Below are positions 55,970 through 64,000 of a stretch of DNA of 64,000 nucleotides, piece after piece. Each line of letters opens with the position of its first letter. The stretch's first letter is position 1. The position numbers and the translations under genes are program-made. The DNA lies in NCBI GenBank assembly GCA_019802505.1, contig JAFMOC010000038.1, positions 2,971,001 through 3,035,000 of the forward strand. The letters run 5' to 3'. Under the pieces are notes generated by a model, which saw only the letters and a program-made list of their open reading frames with translations, did not search any database and was not told the DNA's origin. This stretch comes from Corydoras sp. C115. Lineage: Eukaryota; Chordata; Actinopteri; Siluriformes; Callichthyidae.

Positions 55970-56578
55970 ACTTTTATAACATGTCATTCTAATTTGGTCA
56001 GGCACTTATGGTGGATGAGGAGGCCTGGCATACAGTTTTCATTTTTGTTTGTTACAAAGGATTTTGATGGGGGTTGACATCAGAACAGGTCAGTTGCAAT
56101 GGCTCAAGTAGGTCCAGCCATGGGAGCTTTGGACCTTGCTTTTTTGGGGTACATTCATGTTAGACCAGTAAAAAAAACTTTCCCAGAAAGAGTTGTTGTA
56201 GAACTTAATGTAAAACTGTATTGTATGTGAAAAGTGGTATTATTTGCTGTGTTTGGATAAAATACTTTAACATTTAAGATATCTTTTCAAACCAAAAATC
56301 AATAATTTTTCTGTTCTGCAGAATCTCACCTAGATGGCTGTCAACACAGTATTTTTGGAGTAAACAAGTTTAAGAATGGGGTAAATAAGGGCTTACAAAT
56401 ATTAGGGAGTATGGTCCAGTGATACAGTGGTTATTACTCACGAGGAAGATTCAGGATTTGACTTTTTGAGGGTAAGGTGAATACGACGGTTCTCAGCATG
56501 TTTGCATCCGTTTCAACTAGATGATCCAGTTATCTCCAAAGTCCAAACCCTTCAGATTTGGTTTGTATGTCTTATCCC

Positions 56579-56627
56579 TAGGTTTCAGAGCACAAATTTA
56601 CAAGGGGAATGGAGGTCCCCTTGTAAA
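56579..56627. repeat. Hairpin and one arm of a distant 38-bp inverted duplication
   Basis: TTTACAAGGGGA (56597-56608) pairs perfectly with TCCCCTTGTAAA (56616-56627) across a 7-base loop. Positions 56579-56616 are repeated in inverted orientation at 60448-60485 without mismatch. Confidence 0.9.
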
Positions 56628-59600
56628 CCACTAAAAATCTGATGGGATATGAAAAAGAATTCCAAACATTTACTGGACTCTCAAAGATCACATCGATTCA
56701 TTTAAATCCATTACAAGCACACTTGGCTTAACCTCAAGAAACCAATACAGGTATAGACCATGGCTAAACAGAATTTTGGCATTCCTAAGGAATAATGTAA
56801 TCATTAAATAAACTCACACAGATAATAATGTAAGTGTAAACTCACTTCTTTCTGAATTAATGCTATTTTTATTGATTTTAAAAGCATCAAGGTCTTTTCC
56901 ATGCAAGCATATGTTGACTGCCCAGGCATAGCAAGTTATAGCCTATATGTTTTGCCAAATCCACACAGAGCCCAGAGAATTATTTACACATTCTTATTTC
57001 TACACTTGTTGATTTAAACAGTTCCACTATATAGATTCACATTGTTTCTCTACAAAAACAGATTTTTTTCAGTCCATTGTATCTCCTCATACTTTGTTAT
57101 TCCTCTTTATTTTGTTTGCCAAAGGTCACAGATCAGGTATTTTTTAAGTGGTGGATGATACTTAACACTGCACTGCTCTGTGTAGAGAGGAATTTTTGTT
57201 TCTGTCTTTCTCTAGTACCCACTATTTCTTCCTTTATCATTTATTTTTCTATTTTCGATTCTTAGTAGCAGTTACTCTATCAGTAACTCTCTCTGGATTA
57301 CCAACTTTGTCTCTTATTCTGTATCATCTGAAGTTGTATTTCACAGTGCCTCTTCTGTCGGCTTTTCTTTTTATCTTTATTTGTGTTTATCACTGTCTTT
57401 TTATCTTTATTTGTGCTTATCTGTCTTCTTGCTAGCTTGTATCTTATCCTTATCACTATCCCCCTCTTCCACCCCACCACTCTCTCCCTCTGTGCTAATG
57501 AGACAGAAAAAGTTGGTCATGACTGTGCACACAACCACGACCTCAATGCTAATGCTAAACTAGGCATAACTGCCTCGATGATTCACAATGGGAGATGAAG
57601 ACTGTTTCAAAGTAAGCGTGTTTCAAAGTCTATTACAGTCCATATACCCACACAGTGTAACTCTCACACTAGTGTGGTTGTTTGTGTGTGTGTCTTAAAT
57701 TGTTGCTCGGTTATGGAGTGTGTGTGTGTGTGTAGGTGTCAGTGGTGTATTGATCATCTGATATTATGCTTGCATACTTTAGTGTGTGTGTGCTGTATGG
57801 AGTATAAGAAATATGCAGATGCATTTCTATTTTCGCAACCCTAAAATAATGATATGCCAATGAGTGATAATGCCAATAAACATATTATATAAACATATAC
57901 TATCTGAAATATACAGAGCAAAGAGAGAGGGACTCACCATCAATGTCAGGGTTACTCTGGATACAAGACGTTGAACTGTCACAGCAGACTATGATGAAGT
58001 GAGCACACACACATGCAACACTTCACTGCGAACGCAACAGAGACCTCACACACTCTGAAACAGACCTCATTCAGTCAGCTACTAGAATCTATAGCGTATA
58101 GCTTGTCATTAAATACATACATACACATGTTATTTGCATTACACTGAAGATTTTCCATATATGTACACTTTACATCTGCACTACATACAATATGAAACTT
58201 CCATTACTTCTATTTTTCTGTGAGGTACTATTGTCAGTCCATTATCCAGCCACCACTCAGTCAGTGCTCACTCTTTTCACTGACAGTACAGTATCCTTTT
58301 ATCTATCTTTCCATCCATCTATACATGCATCATACAAACATGCAGCCATCTGTCTACTTAAAATTTCCCATTATCTCCAACATATCTGGCCATTTGTATT
58401 TCTGTCCAAGTCATTTAAATAAAAAAAAATATTTTTTTGCAAACCACTTCATTTGTTTGTCATACGCTTTGGCTTTTAAGAATGTATCATTGAGTATTTA
58501 TTAAAGCATCTTTATTTATTTATAAGATATCAGTATTTTGTACTTTATTATTAATAATTTTTTGACATTTTTATGATGGTTCTGTCAGCTGTCAGTCAGG
58601 AATAAGGTCAGGCAGGGGCTCTGACCTAAAATACTGGCTGCATCTCAAGAGTGATGAATCACAGTATACCATCTGCCAATCTAATGCCTTAATCCAGCTT
58701 TCTGTGGATGCTAAAAGAACACTGGCTGCTTTTTGGTTTTCATGATGTGAGCTCTGAGTCTGGATCCATGTCAAGAACTTTACTAGCCTACACAGAGGCC
58801 ACATCCAACACAGTGGTCCTGTGTGCATAAAAGCAAATCCACAATGTCTAGTGGAAAAATAAAACCAGTCTTATGAGTATGAAATCTGACATCTATTATG
58901 CTGCAGATATATGACAAGTTTCAGGCTTAAGACTAAACTGCCTGGGGCTTCCATCAGTCACCTATAATACAAATCGTATTATGTGTTAAAAGATAAAATA
59001 CTGCAGCGTAGAGCAGATTAATTTTAATGTTTAGCTACAGACTGACGTTATATTTCTCATGGGAACACTGCCTTACTTCTATTAAAGCGCAAATATTTTT
59101 TCACTCACTACCTATTGCACTTGAAGACATTATGCCGAAACCTGGACAAACAGTAAAGAAAGAAGTTTGGGGTTTGAATGGACTTACTATAGGAAATCTA
59201 CAGGACTAAATTTATGTATTAATAAAATACATACATTTATAAATATATAAAAATACATGCTGCTCGAACCACATAGAGGTGGTAAGACACATTGAGTCGC
59301 TTCTTGGTGGGTTATAAGGACTATATAAACCTTCGCAAAAGGTCTGGTATGTCAAATGTAATTGCAATGAAGGCAGTGATGTAGATTTGTATAGGGAACA
59401 CATATACACACACTACAATAATGAGTGTAGTGATAAGATACTGGAAATAAAATAATCAATAGATATCCTTAAATAGCACCACATAAAAATGCTATAAATG
59501 GAATGGAATTAAATTTGGTTCTAACTGGTTTTAACACAATAACTTTATGGTAAAAAGTAAAACATTTTATACACCTATCGAACACTTTAATGTGGGTCCA

Positions 59601-60447
59601 CCTACATTTTTTCTTTGTAGTCTGTAATTGTGGCAACTGTTGTTTCCAACACGCATGGGTGGACAACATTTGGAGAATTAAGTTATTATAACAATATTAC
59701 AATACAAGGTTTTGTAAGCAAAAACGTGTGTCTCACCACATTGTGCCAAAGAATGATGCATTAAAAATGCAAAAGTAAATCAGATATTTTTTTTAGATTT
59801 ATTTTAATTTATAATATAAATTAACTACTCTTAACTACTCTGGAAATGGTTTTGTGCACTGCATTTGCAGAACTACTACCTAGAACCCTGCATCAGGCAG
59901 GTACTTGGCTGAATGTGCAGTAAGGGGACATTGTGTATATTTTGTTTTTAGATGAATGGTGTGAATTACTGTAGATGTGAGAAAATGCTTCACTTGTTCA
60001 CTGGGACAGAAAGTACCTTATTTTTTCACTGATCAGCCATATTTAATTAACACCTCTATTTTGCTGGCAGGACTGAGGGGTTCAGTTTAAAACCATGGGG
60101 GCTCTCTCTCTATCTCTCACACGCATGAACGCATGCACGCTTGCGCACACACACAGTGGCCCCTCAAGGAGCTCAATTAATTTTTCACACCACTTGATAT
60201 GTGAGCTCACAAGTGGCATGACAGGAGCAAATTCCAGAAATTTTGGCAAGACTCAGTATTAGGTTGGTGTATGTGTGTGCATGTGTGCATGTTTCATTTA
60301 TATTTAACTGCAAAAGATAAAATGCAAGTATAAACTAAAGCCATTCTCACAGGTGAAACTGATGATGTCCTACTTATGGTGATGATGTCCCAAGCTGAGA
60401 CATCAGTTGCCCAGACATAATGCCAAGGTCAATGTAACGAAAACAAA

Positions 60448-60485
60448 ACCTCCATTCCCCTTGTAAATTTGTGCTCTGAAACCTA
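60448..60485. repeat. Second copy of the 38-bp inverted duplication
   Basis: ACCTCCATTCCCCTTGTAAA and the following 18 bases are the exact reverse complement of 56579-56616. Confidence 0.9.
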
Positions 60486-60777
60486 AATGTGGGATTAGTG
60501 AATTCCAGACATGAGATCCTTTTGTTTTGTTGTTTGCACTATTAACTTTATTGTAAACCTCTTTGGAGACAGACTCAAGAAAAAGCATAGATGAATTTCC
60601 ACCAATTCCATTTAAAAAAAGACAAAGACTGTAAAGGTAAGCTGGCATTCAATATCAGAAATGGTCTTCTAGCAGACTGAACAGTCAGAAAATAGTCTAG
60701 ACCTGGGCTGCGGATATGAAAACTGGGAGCCCTGGAAGAGTGAAAACAACATGAAAATGAATATCCACTCTGTGTGT

Positions 60778-60784
60778 GTATATA

Positions 60785-60822
<38 letters not shown>
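60778..60822. repeat. (GT)n microsatellite
   Basis: A TA/GT lead-in followed by a pure GT run. Confidence 0.92.
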
Positions 60823-60823
<1 letters not shown>

Positions 60824-63800
60824 AAGAAAGGGGAAGAAGAGAGAATATTTGTATGTAGTATGTAAAGAAGATATGGTGTATAAGGACATGAAAATATATA
60901 GCATCTGTATACGAACACCCCTAACACCCACACACACAAACACACAATAAATAAATAAAAATAACTCACATATAAAATGATGAATGTTGTGTTGTTACCT
61001 GCAGGAGTGTAAGGGCACAGAGAACAAACAAACATTTACTATGTATGATTAATTACATATATTCCCTTAAGCTCTCTCTCCCTTGCATTTTTTCTCTCTT
61101 TCTCGCGCTCCCTCAAAAGTATGAAAGGAATAATGATAAAAACTCACAGCTGCCGTAAACAGATGGGGTTAAAACACCAACTACAAACGCGACAGAGCAT
61201 AAAGAAATAAAGACAGGCAGAATAAAAAAAAAAACGGAAAGCCATGAAGGCAAGTGTAAGCTTTGAAAACAACAAAAGTCAAAAAAGCACATGAAATACA
61301 GATTCAAAAACAAGAAATAAAGAATGAAAAATATATATCTATCTTGGTAAAACTCGTAAAGGTCAATTTAATCTAATGGTTTTTAACATTTCCAAAACTG
61401 CTGGGCTCAGGACTATGAAAACTGAAATACAATACTTGCTTTAATGCGTGGCCAGGTTATATAGTCAAGTTATACTGAATGATTCACTGGAAAGTTTACT
61501 TATTTATTATTTCATTCATATTGTGCTAAACACCAGTCTCACTTGCAGCAAAACAGCCTACTGCATGATTCTGCCACTAAACATGTTTGACAACTAGGTT
61601 ATGGTACTTTGTGAAGAATGGTTCATTTTTTAATCTTTTATGTTTTTCCAAGCTTCTGGCATCTGTGTCTAACAAATCCACCTGACATTTTTTATTTTTT
61701 ATATATTTTTTATTCTTGCCTGAGTTAATGGTCATATGGAGTCGAAGCATCTGTTTTGCACAGCAGCCCATTAGCCCAATGTAAAACTTACTTCTCTGTA
61801 GACAACAACAGCAGAAATGTCACAAAGTTGAAAAGTTGCATGGCTCAAAATACATGGCTAGGTGCTTGATTTTATTTAGCTGTGGCAGTTAGTTTGGTTG
61901 AGACCTCCAAATCCAGTGTTTCATTTACATTTTTTTTTAGATATTTTATATATTTAACTGTTTTAATAGACTATAGTGTTTATTTTTACATTCATGAAGG
62001 AAATTATGTTTTTTCAGCAGTAAACTCCTGCCTGTAAACTGTAAACAGATTCAAAGAAGCAAGGCTTTTGAGATCTTCTGGTAAATGGCCCAATTCAAGA
62101 AAAAGCAACATAAATTACAAGAGCGGTGGACTGAGCCATCATTGCGTGGTACTCTTACTGGTAATTTTTCAGCCATTGTGCATGGTACACTAAGGGAGGG
62201 GGAGTATGGCACTAAGAATTAGTGTGCTTTGAATTTGTCACTGCACATGCTCCGTTTCTACTTCATTTTTGGTCTTATTTATTTCCAAACCTTCACAATG
62301 GGAGTGAACAAGTGTGTACTATCCATTCATACAATTTATGACAAGTATAATAAGTTATATTGCACTACAACTACAAACAACCCTAGAAATAACTACTAAA
62401 CACAAAACTTTGACTTACCCCAAAGCCCCCAACCACCACAAACAACCACTATGAGCACTATAAACTCTTAGGTTTAAACTGCTATTTACTAAAAACAAAT
62501 GCACACACCTTTTAGATGCTACACCATATAATTCCCTAAATATTTTGTATATCCGTAAAGTACTATTTATTACAATTTTTAGTACACACACAGTAAAAGG
62601 AAGAGTATGAAAGAAACAGTCACTGTGATGAAAAGAATATTTTATGAATTTCAGATTGTGTGTGTGTGTGTGCGTGCAGCCAGTAATTTGTCCCTACACA
62701 CAAAAAACATCTTCATTAATTAACAGACTTATTACTGCACAAAAATAGCACACACGCACAAACACACGCATGTGCACACTCAATTACTTGCTAATCATCC
62801 CCCCATTAAAACTCATCATTGGATTTGATATTGTGGCTCATCGGTAGAAGTTTGCGCTTGTTTTTCTTTTTAAAACTTTGCCAAAAGCCATGGAAACAAT
62901 GTTGCCATGGTCACAAGCAGCGTGGTAACCGCTGGCAACTGATGCCTACTATAACCTGGTTAAACCAGGCATCTTTACACACACAATTGCCATCGTTAAC
63001 AAAATTAAGACTCTGTTTAAAAAGAAAGAAAAAAAACAGGAAACGCTTAACTAAAATATTTACATAGGAGAAAGTAACAAAAATGTATGAAGAAATGACA
63101 AAACAGCAAAAAGGACAATGCAAAATAAAGAGAATGTCTAAGAAATTGAGAAATGAACTCGAACAAAAAAAACAAAACAAAGGAAATCAAAGAAATTCTT
63201 AGAAAGGAGTGGAAAAAAAGGCACATGTATGTCAAAACCTGCTTTTTATGGTGTTTCTGACCAATAAATTATACTCCATCCCAAAACAAAGATATTCTTA
63301 TGGACAACTTTTAAATATAATTAAATTTTTAAATATAAACATTTATGTATTATCAAAACTTCAGGGCTGTGTAATCACCAAGCTGTTCTTACCAAACCCA
63401 AAATTGTCTAAAAATGGATTTTTATTCTGCAGCATTAGGTTTCACTGAATCTATACCATAAACATAAAAAGAGCATACACACTTTTGGCCATGTCATAAT
63501 TCTAGCAAAAGAAAACAGAAGATGTGAAAAGAATTGTGTATCATCAAAACACTGTCTAAACACAAGTCTCAGCGGCAGGAGGTCCAGAACCTCTTGAGAA
63601 CATCTCCATCACCCACATCTGACATTCTGACAGTCCAACATTTCTTTGCATCACCGGCTATCCCAGAACCCCCAGCGCCCATCTGTTAGCTCCTCTACCA
63701 TCTGGAGCTATAAAGCTGCCTGTTCTCATCCACATACAGAAAAGGCTCTCTTTCCAGCTGCTGCCATTAAGTTATAATCGTCAAAACGCCTGCAAATATT

Positions 63801-64000
63801 GTAGCTTTAATAAGACTTTCACTGAAATTATACAAAAGAGTCTAAATTTAATAATGAGGACGCTTGTCATAAACAAGTTGGATTCAAAACACAAAAAGTT
63901 GTAAATATCTGTTCTTTTTTTAGTATACAGAATCTCTCCCTTTTTTAGCAAAAGCTCATCTTGCACATATATATTTTAAACACAATGTGACATGGCTTTA
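60823..64000. other. Non-coding stretch at the right edge
   Basis: No coding signal on either strand. A G-poor, CCA-rich patch lies at about 62370-62460 and a GT run at 62658-62676. A motif-dense patch is at 62.88-62.97 kb. Confidence 0.5.
62887..62969. promoter_or_regulatory. Possible RFX (X-box) motif cluster
   Basis: GTTGCCATGGTCAC (62901-62914) is close to the palindromic RFX consensus. GCCATGGAAAC and GTGGTAACCGCTGGCAAC flank it. A perfect 6-bp-arm palindrome, CCTGGTTAAACCAGG, follows at 62955-62969. Motif-based inference only. Confidence 0.3.

Larger units (their letters stand above)
55983..60770. other. Non-coding stretch upstream of pcdh7
   Basis: No supported gene. It contains a 38-bp inverted duplication (56579-56616 with 60448-60485) and short GT repeats near 57.7 kb. 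A donor-like site on the - strand near 57937 (GATG|GTGAGT) has no convincing exon around it. Confidence 0.5.

Noticed and set aside
57930..57990. Possible minus-strand exon ending at GATG|GTGAGT
   Set aside because: The donor is good, but the acceptor side is weak (CATCATAG), the peptide is short and unrecognised, and no partner exon was found.
1..64000. CRISPR arrays, operons or bacterial mobile elements
   Set aside because: The window is vertebrate nuclear DNA with spliced genes; the regular repeats are SINEs and microsatellites.

Overview
The window is vertebrate nuclear DNA from a teleost fish. It is AT-rich and has multi-exon genes with canonical GT-AG introns. It carries many copies of a tRNA-headed SINE whose core resembles the fish V-SINE/DANA superfamily, a complete Tc1-type transposon, and many CA/GA/TA microsatellites. 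An otophysan such as a catfish is plausible from the repeat content, but this is inference.

Two genes can be read completely, and they converge. On the + strand at 7058-12315 is an intelectin, a secreted calcium-dependent lectin. It has eight coding exons that splice in frame to 301 residues, and probably a non-coding first exon near 6.8 kb. On the - strand, running from 48156 down to 17887, is protocadherin-7 (pcdh7). It has one very large exon for the signal peptide and seven cadherin repeats, then three exons for the membrane segment and cytoplasmic tail, for 1323 residues in all. The tail keeps the three delta-1 protocadherin motifs, including the RRVTF phosphatase-docking motif. The intervals at 12.7-17.9 kb (probably pcdh7 3'UTR and spacer) and inside the 21.5 kb pcdh7 intron 2 hold no other gene that I can see. 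A GC- and CpG-rich block at 50.9-51.5 kb, upstream of pcdh7, looks like a promoter CpG island.

At the left end, on the - strand (2200-2104), there is a candidate first coding exon of an unidentified secreted protein. It encodes a signal-peptide-like segment ending at a phase-1 GTAAGT donor, with a TATA-like box upstream; the rest of that gene would lie outside the window.

The repeats are the most unusual part. More than 20 copies of one SINE family are present, most with readable 10-14 bp target-site duplications. Two loci (804-1878 and 2401-3458) hold three SINEs each in tandem, and in the second the target sequence ATTTCCATCACT recurs at all four boundaries. A Tc1 element with perfect 29-bp ends and an intact DDE transposase sits inside one SINE. 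Two SINE pairs stand head to head, one of them across a TA microsatellite. A near-perfect 49-bp-arm hairpin lies beside another SINE. From 53 to 64 kb I see no gene, only SINE copies, microsatellites and scattered repeats.
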